A model generated the notes under the pieces. The model was not told the DNA's origin. It saw only the letters and a list, made by a program, of their open reading frames with translations, and ran no database searches. From Bacillota bacterium (lineage in GTDB: Bacteria; Bacillota_A; Clostridia; Lachnospirales; Lachnospiraceae): DNA of 64,000 bases. Positions within the stretch are counted from its first letter, which is position 1, and every line of letters begins with the position of its first letter. This document shows positions 26,856-36,355 of this stretch, piece after piece. The position numbers and the translations under genes are program-made. Where the stretch lies: contig JAEYMU010000053.1 of NCBI GenBank assembly GCA_023407175.1, forward strand, positions 248,001 through 312,000, given 5' to 3'.

Positions 26856-26892
26856 TATCAGGAAAGGGATTTAAAAAATCCCTTTCCTGATA
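26856..26892. terminator. Strong hairpin after the SigD-controlled secreted-protein gene
   Basis: A perfect 15-bp stem (26856-26870 with 26878-26892, loop TTAAAAA) lies 22 bases beyond the stop codon of the secreted protein and before the glycosyltransferase gene. No long T-run follows on the minus strand; it probably terminates or protects the 3' end of that mRNA. Confidence 0.7.
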
Positions 26893-26913
26893 CAGCCTTT
26901 GTATATTTCCTTT

Positions 26914-28992
26914 TTATTTTATCATACCTGCGGTGATTTGTAGACTCTTATATTTGATAATATTACGATTTGCATCAATTTCATATACCGTTATGTATTG
27001 GTTCGCCGTTACCGCAATTTCCATACCCGTGGTAAAGGTGGTTCCTGTACCTGCCGGCAGCGTATCCTCTATATTAATGCCGGAGGCTGCCGTGGTTCCC
27101 ACGACATAAACCCAGGTGTTACCTGTTCCCAGTGAGCTGATGACAGAAACCTTGGACGTACCCGCAGTTGCACCGGCTACGGCGGAAAGCGTCAGGTTAC
27201 CGGCAGCCGTCGGATTCTTTATTGTCAGCTTAACCGAGGATTTATCCACCGTTCCATTTCCAAAGGTAAGGGTAAGCAGCCTGTTTGTACAATTTGCCAT
27301 GGCCTCCAGATCGGTGTTCGTTAAGGTAATTGTCATAATCTTAATCGTACTGTCAGTGGGTGATACACTGATTGCGGTGGTGAAGCTGATTTCTTTCGTT
27401 CCTAATCTAACACTCGTTAGTGTGTCTTCGAATGCCTTCTTTCCGCTTTCATTTAACTGAACCGTAATGGTAGGTGAGGTAGAATAACTCTTAACATAGG
27501 TAAGACTTGTCTTTGTTACCTCCGGTACGGAAGGATAATCAATTACCTGTGTGATATAGGTGGATGCAAGCTGGTAAGCAACGGCATCCGAAGTATTTGT
27601 AGCTTCTCTGGATTTGATCTCCTTCTGACGAATATATATGGTTCCTCCCTGAACTGCCTTGCTTGCCAGCAGCTTAACCGCCGTACCCTTAGTAATTACA
27701 CTCCAGTTAGCGCGCTCCATGTTAAAGCTGCCGCCGGGCTTCACGATACAGTATTCATAGGGCTGGCCGGCAGAGGCCATAGGTATGGTCAGCAATACAT
27801 ACTTATCGCCAAAATAATACATGAAGATATCATCTGCCGTATAGGTTCCGGTGGCTGACGGCTGTCCCGACTGTACACTCTTTGTCAGCTTGCGCTGTGC
27901 ATTCAGAGAAATCTCGGTGATTTTCGAGGCTGCCGTTTTGGCTGTGGCATAATCCCTTATTTCGATGAACATTGCAGGAAAGGCTATTGTAGCACCGTTA
28001 TAGGTGATCACATTTCCCGATGTATCGTATTTGCGGGGAGTTACACTGTTTGCCAACGTTTCCAGGGATATTTCTTTTACTGATCTGTCGGTCACCTTAA
28101 CCCAGTCGGTAACTCCCTGGCTGCTATCCGCATAGGTTACTGTCACTCTGTATTCCTTGCCGTATTTAATTGCTGCCGTAAAATCCTCACCGTCTACTCC
28201 GGTTACCATAGTCACAGCCTGCTTTACAATCTTTAGTTTAACCTCATCACTGAAGCGTCTTCCCTGTGTACCATTCGGATAATCCGTTCCAAAGGTTATG
28301 CCTGAAACATTTTCATATTCGCGGATTCCCCCGTCAATTCCCAGTATCCGGTTATCATTCAAATCGATTGGTGTAGACCCTGATTTTACTGTAACACAGT
28401 CATCTATTGCCCTGATTCTAAAGTAAAGGCTGGCTCCCTTGACTAAAAATTTCTCCAGCATGGACACGGTAAGGCTGTCCGTACTCATCCATTTTCCCGT
28501 CTCCCCTTTTCTCCACTCCAAATCATCGTAGGTAATCGGATTGTCCGAGGTTCCCTCCGTAGACATAACATTAAGCAGCGGAGCGATGGTTGCATTCACA
28601 GAAAGATTTGTCATATTAGTATAATTGATCGTAATCTCCAGCCTTGTCGGCTTTTGCTTAATTACAACTCTGGACCGGGTATCCACTGCGTCACCCTTGA
28701 TTATAATAACATTTTCTGATGACGGGACGAGCCAGGAAATATCGATCATTGTAAAAAGTCCGGCATCCGCATCAATGCACTCCCATTTATCATTGGCTGC
28801 ATCCGTATCAGTAGCATAATAAATCTTTGAATTTCCATTGTTTAATACGATGATATTGTCATCATAATATTCCACTGCTGCCACCTCTACCGCGGTTGCG
28901 GCGTAAGCCCTCTGCTGGGGAATACAAAATCCTCCTATCACGATCAGGGCGAATAACATTAACTGATACAATCGATATTCTCTTAGCTTCAT
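26914..28992 (-). CDS. Large secreted protein of unknown function under a SigD promoter
   Basis: This 692-residue protein has an N-terminal signal peptide (hydrophobic LYQLMLFALIVIGGF, likely cleavage after QRAYA near residue 31) and no other obvious membrane segment or sorting motif. The mature part is Thr/Ser/Val-rich and beta-rich, with several repeated beta-sandwich-like stretches. I recognise no catalytic motif. The start ATG (28992) has GGAGGT seven bases upstream. A near-perfect SigD promoter at 29111-29137 drives it, so it is probably made with late flagellar genes. Possible roles are an adhesin, an S-layer-like protein, or an acceptor of the glycans made by the island. It is not a flagellin or hook protein by sequence. 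Confidence 0.8.
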   Translation of the reverse strand: MKLREYRLYQLMLFALIVIGGFCIPQQRAYAATAVEVAAVEYYDDNIIVLNNGNSKIYYATDTDAANDKWECIDADAGLFTMIDISWLVPSSENVIIIKGDAVDTRSRVVIKQKPTRLEITINYTNMTNLSVNATIAPLLNVMSTEGTSDNPITYDDLEWRKGETGKWMSTDSLTVSMLEKFLVKGASLYFRIRAIDDCVTVKSGSTPIDLNDNRILGIDGGIREYENVSGITFGTDYPNGTQGRRFSDEVKLKIVKQAVTMVTGVDGEDFTAAIKYGKEYRVTVTYADSSQGVTDWVKVTDRSVKEISLETLANSVTPRKYDTSGNVITYNGATIAFPAMFIEIRDYATAKTAASKITEISLNAQRKLTKSVQSGQPSATGTYTADDIFMYYFGDKYVLLTIPMASAGQPYEYCIVKPGGSFNMERANWSVITKGTAVKLLASKAVQGGTIYIRQKEIKSREATNTSDAVAYQLASTYITQVIDYPSVPEVTKTSLTYVKSYSTSPTITVQLNESGKKAFEDTLTSVRLGTKEISFTTAISVSPTDSTIKIMTITLTNTDLEAMANCTNRLLTLTFGNGTVDKSSVKLTIKNPTAAGNLTLSAVAGATAGTSKVSVISSLGTGNTWVYVVGTTAASGINIEDTLPAGTGTTFTTGMEIAVTANQYITVYEIDANRNIIKYKSLQITAGMIK

Positions 28993-29110
28993 TGCCGGCA
29001 CCTCCATATGCATATTGAATACATTTTCCTCTTGTTTGTGTTTCTTTATTTCATTATCCTCTGTTTCTGTAACAATATTATGTGTTATAAAATTGATAAC
29101 CTATTATTTA

Positions 29111-29137
29111 ATATCGGCACTTGGTAAGAGATACTTA
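29111..29137 (-). promoter_or_regulatory. SigD (sigma-28) promoter of the secreted-protein gene
   Basis: On the minus strand TAAG (29134-29137), 15 bases, then GCCGATAT (29111-29118). This matches the TAAA-N15-GCCGATAA flagellar sigma consensus in all but one base of each element. The gene starts about 110 bases downstream. The rest of the 28993-29249 interval is AT-rich apart from the maf terminator. Confidence 0.8.
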
Positions 29138-29203
29138 AGTATTTTGGATAAAACTGTCCCGATAGAATAAAAGGAACTGCAATCGGCCCATGACAGGCAA
29201 AAT

Positions 29204-29242
29204 AATATGACAGGAATTAGAAATATTTTCTCCTGTCATATT
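29204..29242 (-). terminator. Terminator of the full-length maf gene
   Basis: A perfect 12-bp stem, AATATGACAGGA (29204-29215) with TCCTGTCATATT (29231-29242) and a 15-base loop, begins eight bases after the maf stop codon; ATTATTTTG follows on the minus strand. Confidence 0.7.
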
Positions 29243-29249
29243 TGCGCTA

Positions 29250-30908
29250 TCATATACATTCCGATAATTTCATTATTTTCATACCTTCAATTCTGGCTCC
29301 GCCTTCCGTTGCATCAATAAATTCAATCCCCTTCACCTGGCGGATTCTGTTTTCAATCCATTGACGATAGATGTCCAGACTCTTGCTGGTATATATTTGG
29401 TTCCCATTGATGTCGATAATCTGCCTTAAATCCTGGGTTGAAGCCAGCTCTCTTCGTGAGGTATCTGCGGCATGTACATAATGATCCGTAAAAGCCAGAT
29501 CCAGCCCCAGGAATAAAATGCGTTCACATCCAAGGGAGATACCGATATCCAGAGCTGTTGTACTGACCGAGCCGCCTGTCTGGAAAAGCATCAAATTCTT
29601 TTCCCTGGCAAAATCCTCTGCTTTATCAAAATCCCTCTGACAGATGATATATTTTCTGCCCTTATAGTTTTGAGCAAAGCTTTTACTCGCAGAGGAAAGA
29701 TACAGCATAGGCACGCTGCTGTTCTCATAGCCTGCAATCTGGTGGTAGACTCTTGGATTCGCATCGGTTACGATGACATAATCCGGAGTAATACCGGCAT
29801 TCATGAGCTTGCGAAATACCGTACCCGTGGCCAGGATAATTGATTTTGTCCTGTCGAGATCTTTAAGGCGGAGGAAATTCTTATCCAGGGACGGGCCTGC
29901 TGCAACTATATACAGCTCCTTGCCCTGGAATTGTTCCTTCAAATCATCCGCAAAACCATCATAATGCTGAATATTCTCACGAAAATTACCATTCAGCAGC
30001 CTGCGCTGGTTTTCAATGGAGCTGTACTGGAGAAAATAATTCTCAAGCTTTTCCCTGATTGCAGAATCCTTGATGCCTCGAAGGGATGGATGATGGATGA
30101 GGAATTTGGCATAATCGGATAGATTTTGCAGCCGCTGAAATAATTTATTAAAATCAGGATCATAAATTATCTCCAGATTCTTATTCCGGGTGGCATAATC
30201 CATGTTGGTGTACCGAGCCGCTAACCGAAGGACATTGATATCCGCTTCAAATACTTTAATTGTGATGCTGTCATCCAGTCCTGCAAGCTCTTTGATATGA
30301 TAGCCCAGGCCAAAGCCGTATACCACATATTCATTGATTTCTTCCTGATACCAGGAATTTGCCAAAGCACAGGCTACACCGGATATCTGACCATTGCTGT
30401 GCAAGTAATACTTTCCCCGGTCATCCGTTATGGCAAGGGTAGGTAAACCACAGGAGCTGAATTCTACCGTATAGCCCTTCTCCTCCAAATTCCCTGCTTC
30501 CAAATCCGCTGAAATCAGTTTTTCCAGTGCCGGATTCCACTGCTTCAGCCCTATCAGATTATTCTTGTGATGGGCCTCTGTAATTGTAACCATTCCACTA
30601 TGGATTATGTCATTTTGAAGCTCGATAAAGAAGCTCTGCAACTGCAATTCAAGCAAATCAGCCAGGAGAACATAGTCCCTGGAGCTCTGGGCCTGAAGAA
30701 TATCGTTCAGATAATTCAAAAGCAGGTTCAGCCGGTCCGCACCTGCATTTTTTTCAATTAATTCGATACTACTATTCAGGCGATCAATGATGGACGTGGT
30801 ATTCCTCAAAGCCTTGTCGAAATTTTGTACGCGAAAAGCAGATATCGCCTTTTCAAGCATATCGATTAGGGTTATGTTATTACGGAACAAATCATATATT
30901 TCATCCAT
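29250..30908 (-). CDS. Motility-associated factor (Maf) flagellin glycosyltransferase, full length
   Basis: This 552-residue protein has three parts: an N-terminal helical domain (to about residue 100, ending RDYVLLADLLELQL), a Maf N-domain (YYLHSNGQI, VYGFGLGYHIKEL), and the central MAF_flag10/DUF115 catalytic domain (ELYIVAAGPSLDKNF, VIVTDANPRVY, FQTGGSVSTTALDI, ILFLGLDLAFTDHYVHA). Maf proteins transfer nonulosonic acids such as pseudaminic or legionaminic acid to flagellin Ser/Thr, acting in the cytoplasm before export. The ATG at 30908 with GGAG nine bases upstream is preferred to one six codons earlier. A second copy at 55353 and a truncated one at 24854 are in the same island. Confidence 0.88.
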   Translation of the reverse strand: MDEIYDLFRNNITLIDMLEKAISAFRVQNFDKALRNTTSIIDRLNSSIELIEKNAGADRLNLLLNYLNDILQAQSSRDYVLLADLLELQLQSFFIELQNDIIHSGMVTITEAHHKNNLIGLKQWNPALEKLISADLEAGNLEEKGYTVEFSSCGLPTLAITDDRGKYYLHSNGQISGVACALANSWYQEEINEYVVYGFGLGYHIKELAGLDDSITIKVFEADINVLRLAARYTNMDYATRNKNLEIIYDPDFNKLFQRLQNLSDYAKFLIHHPSLRGIKDSAIREKLENYFLQYSSIENQRRLLNGNFRENIQHYDGFADDLKEQFQGKELYIVAAGPSLDKNFLRLKDLDRTKSIILATGTVFRKLMNAGITPDYVIVTDANPRVYHQIAGYENSSVPMLYLSSASKSFAQNYKGRKYIICQRDFDKAEDFAREKNLMLFQTGGSVSTTALDIGISLGCERILFLGLDLAFTDHYVHAADTSRRELASTQDLRQIIDINGNQIYTSKSLDIYRQWIENRIRQVKGIEFIDATEGGARIEGMKIMKLSECI

Positions 30909-30988
30909 GTGTTTATTCTCCGTCATAGCCTGGATTCTCGGACAGCATGACGAGATTTCTGAAAATCCAGTAAAATCAATTGTTTAAG

Positions 30989-32152
30989 TCATCTTATTCC
31001 CGGAACTCTAAAGCAGCATCCGACCATTCCATTTCTCTCAAGAACTTTCATTACCTCTTCATGAAATTCTTCACTCACACCAAGTACAATTCCAAGATTC
31101 TCACTTTCAGGAGATATCTCTGATATATGATGTATCGGCTTATCACATAAGCTAGGCCTGCTAATAGGTTGATCATCACTCACAATAAAGCCTTGCAGCT
31201 CTATTTCTAACGCTTTTAAATATCCCACTATTCTTAAAGCACGCTTGCCCGCTCCATATATATATATCTTTTTACCCTTCACCCATACCGGTAAATTCAG
31301 ATCATAGCTATTTGCCTGTTTGAATTCTTTCTGTCTTTCCAACTGTATTTTCAATAAAGTCTCATATTGAAAATTAACCTTCCCTTTTTTCAATTTTACC
31401 AAAAACTCTATACTCTCAGGGGCTTTATACAGTTCATCGACATACAGATTAATTAATCCTATACTATTCATCTGATATATCAACAGTTGAAAGGAAGCCG
31501 GTGTAAATACCCAGGAATGGCAGTCAATATAGTCATCTTCATGATAGACATCTATACTTTTCCTCATTTTCTCGATATCCTTTTGGTATATCAAGTTTTC
31601 TTCCAAAAGATAAGCACTGTCCGGCATATAAACTCCTCCTCTATCAAAAGCCACCGTATTAAAATAAGAATCTATGAGTGTTCCCAGCGAATGACTTTTA
31701 TGCATTCTATACCTATTTCCATCAATCACTGTCCTGATAGATGACACCTCCCGAAAATAATCGAAAGTGTAACGCTTATCCGGTACAGCCAGACTTAATG
31801 TCCCATCTTCTTTTAGCAGCTTTGAACACTCCGTGAGAAATTCAATCAAATCCACACAATGCTCAATAACATGTGATGCTATAATAAAATCATATATCCC
31901 CGTTCTTCCAATTAATTGAGAATAAGGACGACCATCCCAGACATAGTCCACCTCCTCTATATTATCAACATATTTACCTGCATTGGGGTCATCCACATAT
32001 TTTTTAATCAATTCTTCCTTGCTTAGATGATCAATAATCTCTATGTTGTACCCTTTCGATTTTGGGCAAATTGGTGAAAATGACGGCCCAATTTCCAGCC
32101 CCTTTCCCTGAATTTTCAAATTAGAAAGCATTCTCTGGTTTCTTTCTGTCAC
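30989..32152 (-). CDS. SAM-dependent methyltransferase with C-terminal PglD-N-like Rossmann module
   Basis: The first 230 or so residues of this 387-residue protein form a class I methyltransferase-like domain (KGLEIGPSFSPI, DFIIASHVIEHCVDL, LLKEDGTLSLAVPDKRYTFD). After a linker, the last 90 residues (KIYIYGAGKRALRIVGYLK, GFIVSD, LGIVLGVSEEFHEEV) form a Rossmann-like domain of the kind found at the N-terminus of PglD-type sugar acyltransferases. Start is GTG 32152 with GAGGAG five bases upstream; the frame extends 22 codons further without a ribosome site. It probably methylates a glycan sugar. The same C-terminal module recurs in five other island proteins. Confidence 0.8.
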   Translation of the reverse strand: MTERNQRMLSNLKIQGKGLEIGPSFSPICPKSKGYNIEIIDHLSKEELIKKYVDDPNAGKYVDNIEEVDYVWDGRPYSQLIGRTGIYDFIIASHVIEHCVDLIEFLTECSKLLKEDGTLSLAVPDKRYTFDYFREVSSIRTVIDGNRYRMHKSHSLGTLIDSYFNTVAFDRGGVYMPDSAYLLEENLIYQKDIEKMRKSIDVYHEDDYIDCHSWVFTPASFQLLIYQMNSIGLINLYVDELYKAPESIEFLVKLKKGKVNFQYETLLKIQLERQKEFKQANSYDLNLPVWVKGKKIYIYGAGKRALRIVGYLKALEIELQGFIVSDDQPISRPSLCDKPIHHISEISPESENLGIVLGVSEEFHEEVMKVLERNGMVGCCFRVPGIR

Positions 32153-32242
32153 AATTTCTCCTCTCGCCTGCGAACTCGTGATTGCCCAAGGCAGCCTTAT
32201 TACTACTGCCAAAATCATCCTGATGCTCCTTCCAATTGGTTT

Positions 32243-32359
32243 TTGGAGTGAGCAGATGCAATGAAAGCTGTCGATGCATGCCCCGATGAAGCGGATATGT
32301 AGTAAACAGCTGCAGCTTTCAGATATCCAAAGAGAAGGATATGAAGTAAATCACTCCAA
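32243..32359. repeat. Nested imperfect palindrome between ugd and the methyltransferase gene
   Basis: Outer arms TTGGAGTGA (32243-32251) and TCACTCCAA (32351-32359) enclose TGAAAGCTG (32262-32270) and CAGCTTTCA (32313-32321), plus a small ATATCC/GGATAT hairpin. No gene is visible in the 304-bp gap 32153-32456, which otherwise holds AT-rich sequence. It may be a structured terminator or a miniature element. Confidence 0.4.
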
Positions 32360-32456
32360 GTACTTGGATTATTTCAGAATATGATTTATAGTTCTATCCG
32401 CCCAATTATTTGCGCTTACAATTAATCAACATAAACAACACCAAATAAATCTGCAC

Positions 32457-33653
32457 TTAATCGCGATAATAAATATCTCTGGTATATATTTTATCTACAA
32501 CATCTGAAATTTCCTCATTAAAGCGATTTGCTACAATTAAATCTGACATTTTCTTAAATCTTTCTAAATTTTTAATAACCTTCGAGTTGTAGAAAAGTTC
32601 ATCTGATAAAGAAGGTTCATAAACAATAACCTCTATTCCTTTGGCTTTCAGTCTCTTCATGATTCCCTGTACAGAGGAATGCCTGAAGTTATCAGAATTC
32701 ACTTTCATTGTTAAACGATAAATTCCCACCGTCTTAGGATTTCTTTTTAGTATATTTTCTGCAATAAAATCTTTACGAGTCCGGTTTGCTTCCACAATTG
32801 CTCCTATTATATTATTAGGAACATCTTTATAATTTGCAAATAATTGCTTTGTATCTTTCGGAAGGCAATAACCGCCATAACCAAAGGACGGGTTATTATA
32901 ATGAATACCGATACGAGGGTCAAGGGACACACCTTCAATAATCTGTTTTGTATTCAATCCACGTACTTCAGCATATGTATCCAATTCATTGAAGAATGCT
33001 ACTCGTAAAGCCAGATAAGTATTCGAAAAAAGTTTAATTGCCTCCGCTTCTGTTAAGTTCGTTATTAATATAGGAATGTCCTGCTCCATAGACCCTTCCT
33101 TCAATAATGCAGCAAACGCCTCCGCTTTCTCAAAAATCAACTCACCGTCAGTTTTATCCTCATTATCAACTCCGACAATAATACGTGACGGATGTAAATT
33201 ATCATATAATGCATGTCCTTCTCTTAAAAATTCCGGAGAAAAGATTATATTTTTTATATGATACTTTCTTCGTATACTTTCTGTATAACCGACTGGAACT
33301 GTTGATTTAATTACCATCAGTGCATCTGGTGCAAATTTAATTACCTGTTCAATTACGGCCTCCACTGATGAGGTGTCAAAATAATTTTTTTCAACATTAT
33401 AATCAGTTGGTGTTGAAATAATCACATATTTCGCATCAGTATATGCATCCTCTGCATTTGTTGTTGCAACTAATTTCAACATTTTATGCTCTAAATATTC
33501 CTCTATCTCAGTATCAATAATAGGTGATTGTCTCTGGTTTATAAGTCTGACCTTTTGGGGGTCAACATCCACCGCATAAATTTCATTATGCTGCGCAAGC
33601 AGAATTGCATTTGATAAGCCTACATATCCAATTCCAGCTACTGCAATTTTCAT
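32457..33653 (-). CDS. ugd: UDP-glucose/UDP-sugar 6-dehydrogenase
   Basis: This 398-residue NAD-dependent enzyme oxidises UDP-glucose (or a related UDP-sugar) to the uronate. It has the Rossmann start [45 protein letters not shown], the catalytic Lys/Asn region [21 protein letters not shown], and the nucleophile Cys in [10 protein letters not shown]. The ATG at 33653 follows GGGAGGA at seven bases. It supplies UDP-glucuronic acid for the island glycan. It is the last gene of the fdtA-to-ugd run. Confidence 0.95.
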   Translation of the reverse strand: MKIAVAGIGYVGLSNAILLAQHNEIYAVDVDPQKVRLINQRQSPIIDTEIEEYLEHKMLKLVATTNAEDAYTDAKYVIISTPTDYNVEKNYFDTSSVEAVIEQVIKFAPDALMVIKSTVPVGYTESIRRKYHIKNIIFSPEFLREGHALYDNLHPSRIIVGVDNEDKTDGELIFEKAEAFAALLKEGSMEQDIPILITNLTEAEAIKLFSNTYLALRVAFFNELDTYAEVRGLNTKQIIEGVSLDPRIGIHYNNPSFGYGGYCLPKDTKQLFANYKDVPNNIIGAIVEANRTRKDFIAENILKRNPKTVGIYRLTMKVNSDNFRHSSVQGIMKRLKAKGIEVIVYEPSLSDELFYNSKVIKNLERFKKMSDLIVANRFNEEISDVVDKIYTRDIYYRD

Positions 33654-33686
33654 TGCTGAGTCCTCCCTCATTATCTTTTAAATAGA

Positions 33687-34742
33687 TCAAATTGCATATA
33701 GTACAGTTTCCCACGGACTAGTAGTGTAGTGTCTTATATAGAATTTATAATCATCCCTTAATTCTGTTAATAATAATGGTATTTCAAAAATGTCCTCCTC
33801 TTTATGATATATTGATACTGCTAATTTAGGTTTATATTTCTTAATCGTTTCCTTTGCACCCAATATTGTATTATATTCAGCACCTTCTACATCCATCTTA
33901 ATAAAGGTGGCTATTTCTCCGTCTAATATATTATCAATGCTATTTGCCTCTACTTCCATTTCTCCATTTTTATTAATCAGTGAACTACCATTACTATTCA
34001 TAGAAAAATGTAATAATTCCTTCTTACACCATGTTGCGATATTTAATAAATTGAAGTTTTTTAGTTCTTCATTTAATTTTATGCACGAAAGATAGCATTG
34101 CCTGTCTGGCTCAAAAGCATATATTTTTTTATATTTTCCACCACACCACTTAACAAAATCTTTGGATGTGTTTCCATCAAAGCACCCTGCATCAATAAAC
34201 ACTTCATTTTGTTCCACTTTAAATCCCGGGCAATCAAAATACTGCTGTCCATTTGTTGCATATAGTGTACCCGTTCTAGGAATCCATATATTCTCTTTAG
34301 GAAATGGAACGGCAGGAGCCGTTAACTGATTATAAAATTGGTTTCGATTATTCATAGAAGCTAAAATCACAAATTTATCTTTGTGCTTCATTATTACTTC
34401 TGTCGGGGAGATAACCGGCTTACCTTCATACTTAGTTTCCCACTTACTAGAAGCGTTATCACAAAAGCCCCATATATCAATCCCCATTTTCTTCAATATA
34501 TGTAACGTTAACTTACCTTCACTCCCAGCACCAAATATAATGATAGGTTTTTCCTTATATGAACTTTTAAAATTATCATAATAAGCTATTTCCCATTCTT
34601 TATCCATTGATATTAATACATCTATGAAATCACTATACTTTGATTGTTTCATAAGCATATTTAATTTTATTTCAAATATCCTTTTGGATTCTTCGTCCTG
34701 CAGCACATTATAAAACGCCAACAATTTTTGCAATTCTTTCAT
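33687..34742 (-). CDS. FkbM-family methyltransferase with N-terminal Rossmann module
   Basis: In this 351-residue protein, residues about 65-150 are a PglD-N-like Rossmann module (IIIFGAGSEGKLTLHILK, GFCDNASSKW, VISPTEVI, VILASMNN). The C-terminal 200 residues are an FkbM methyltransferase (EVFIDAGCFDGNTSKDFVKW, IYAFEPDRQCYL, FIKMDVEGAEYNTILGA, KLAVSIYHKEEDI). FkbM enzymes O-methylate sugars. It lies between a GT2 gene and ugd in very AT-rich sequence. The acceptor is unknown. Confidence 0.85.
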   Translation of the reverse strand: MKELQKLLAFYNVLQDEESKRIFEIKLNMLMKQSKYSDFIDVLISMDKEWEIAYYDNFKSSYKEKPIIIFGAGSEGKLTLHILKKMGIDIWGFCDNASSKWETKYEGKPVISPTEVIMKHKDKFVILASMNNRNQFYNQLTAPAVPFPKENIWIPRTGTLYATNGQQYFDCPGFKVEQNEVFIDAGCFDGNTSKDFVKWCGGKYKKIYAFEPDRQCYLSCIKLNEELKNFNLLNIATWCKKELLHFSMNSNGSSLINKNGEMEVEANSIDNILDGEIATFIKMDVEGAEYNTILGAKETIKKYKPKLAVSIYHKEEDIFEIPLLLTELRDDYKFYIRHYTTSPWETVLYAI

Positions 34743-34764
34743 AAATTTACCCCTCTTCTTTATC

Positions 34765-35772
34765 TCATTTGTTTATATATTTATATCCCTTTACGATAAT
34801 TTTTCTATAATAAAATTGTATTATACAAAATACTCTTTTAGCAATTGATGCATGGTAATATGTCATCCATTTCAAGCTTTCCTTTGCACTATCCTTTTTT
34901 GCTAATCGATAATAAAATGCTAGTTCGCTCTTATCCAGGTTATTACGGTTTATGTAAATATAAGACAAATCATTAAAATGTCTCACAAGCGATTCAATTT
35001 TCAAATTGGAATTTATCTTCTGCTCTAAATCAAAGCTCATAATATTCCTGATTGTACCAATGTCCATACTTTGTCCGTTCCATATTCCAGTTGGGATTTG
35101 CCTGTAAACAGCCATAACATCAGGAATATAATATATAAGGCCATATTGTAATATATTGTACGTTATCATATTATCATTAAAGTAATTCCGCAATTGCTTT
35201 AATGGAAGCTTATGAATAACATTACTCCTGAAAATAATTGAATCCGGATGAAAATAAAGCTTTGGCCAATATGTTATTAAGTCAAACTTTTGTTCCTTAA
35301 CATCTTTGCTACTCATATATTGCCGTTTTGTCCTATTATTCACCATGATTTCTTTGTATACATTATGAGCACACGCAATACAATCCTTATTTTGTTCTTT
35401 TTCTAATATACTAATTTGCTTTTGAAACTTAGTATTATCACATAGATAATCATCACCATCCAAAAACATAAAATATTCACCAGATACATACTTTAATAAG
35501 TTAATTCGGTTTCTTGAAGCCCGATATCCAGAATTATATTTCCTGTTTTCATCCCGTTTCATAGTATAAAGACAAATTTTCCTGCATTTTGTTTCGGCTT
35601 CCCTAATTTTCTTAATCCAATAATAGATTCTCTCTCTCGTACCATCAGTTGATCCATCATCGCCAACCAAAATCTCAAAATCAAATTCAGTTTTTTGTTC
35701 AAGAATACTTTCCAAAGCAGTGTCTACATACTTTTCTTGATTGTAAAATGTCACCAATACGCTTAGTTTCAT
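34765..35772 (-). CDS. GT2 glycosyltransferase
   Basis: This 335-residue GT-A protein has KLSVLVTFYNQEKYVDTALES, ILVGDDGSTDGTRE and the DxD motif FMFLDGDDYL. The C-terminal part is Tyr/Lys/Asn-rich with a weak hydrophobic end (KRVFCIIQFYYRKI). The third-codon ATG has ideal spacing from GGAGG and is used as start. It sits between the LbH acetyltransferase and FkbM genes; its donor may be a sugar made by this unit, such as Fuc3NAc or glucuronate. Confidence 0.85.
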   Translation of the reverse strand: MKLSVLVTFYNQEKYVDTALESILEQKTEFDFEILVGDDGSTDGTRERIYYWIKKIREAETKCRKICLYTMKRDENRKYNSGYRASRNRINLLKYVSGEYFMFLDGDDYLCDNTKFQKQISILEKEQNKDCIACAHNVYKEIMVNNRTKRQYMSSKDVKEQKFDLITYWPKLYFHPDSIIFRSNVIHKLPLKQLRNYFNDNMITYNILQYGLIYYIPDVMAVYRQIPTGIWNGQSMDIGTIRNIMSFDLEQKINSNLKIESLVRHFNDLSYIYINRNNLDKSELAFYYRLAKKDSAKESLKWMTYYHASIAKRVFCIIQFYYRKIIVKGYKYINK

Positions 35773-35801
35773 ACTCATCCTCCAGTATACTTGCTCCTCC
35801 T

Positions 35802-36320
35802 CTACTTTAATGACCGTATCTTTTTTGCAGGTACACCAGCATAAATGGAATACTCATCAATATCCTTTGTCACTACACTTCCTGCACCAATAATAGAACA
35901 TCTGCCAATATGTACTCCCGGAAATACTGTAACATTAGCTCCAATCCACACCTCATCATCTACCATTATATTTCCACTTTTAGTTAGAACCTCTTTCACA
36001 TAAGCAATATCATTTATTTCATTCCCATTATTAGCTGATGACATACATATAAAAGTTACATTAGGAGCTATCGACACATTTTTCCCAATAAACAGTCTTT
36101 TTTTAAAATCATCTGATACAATTCGAAAGCCCAAATTAGTAAAAGTACCTTCCCCCATTACTACTCCAAGCCTTAGCAAATATAGTTTTCTAATTCTTGC
36201 ATCTGTATAATAATTTGCGATTATCTTCACAAAACGCATAGGCATAATATCAACATTTTTTTTTAATAACTTATATAAATATTTATCTAATCTTGCTAAT
36301 TTTTCAGCCGATAAGTGCAA
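35802..36320 (-). CDS. Hexapeptide-repeat (LbH) acyltransferase
   Basis: This 172-residue left-handed beta-helix acetyltransferase has imperfect hexapeptides from about residue 70 (LFIGKNVSIAPNVTFI) to 160 (VWIGANVTVFPGVHIGRCSIIGAGSVVTKDI), the maltose O-acetyltransferase family ending YSIYAGVPAKKIR. Start is TTG (36320) after AAGGAGT. In this unit it could be the FdtC-like enzyme that N-acetylates dTDP-Fuc3N, or an O-acetylase. Acetyl-CoA is the likely donor. Confidence 0.85.
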   Translation of the reverse strand: MHLSAEKLARLDKYLYKLLKKNVDIMPMRFVKIIANYYTDARIRKLYLLRLGVVMGEGTFTNLGFRIVSDDFKKRLFIGKNVSIAPNVTFICMSSANNGNEINDIAYVKEVLTKSGNIMVDDEVWIGANVTVFPGVHIGRCSIIGAGSVVTKDIDEYSIYAGVPAKKIRSLK

Positions 36321-36355
36321 TTTTGACTCCTTCCTATTAATTCAGAGACATTCTT

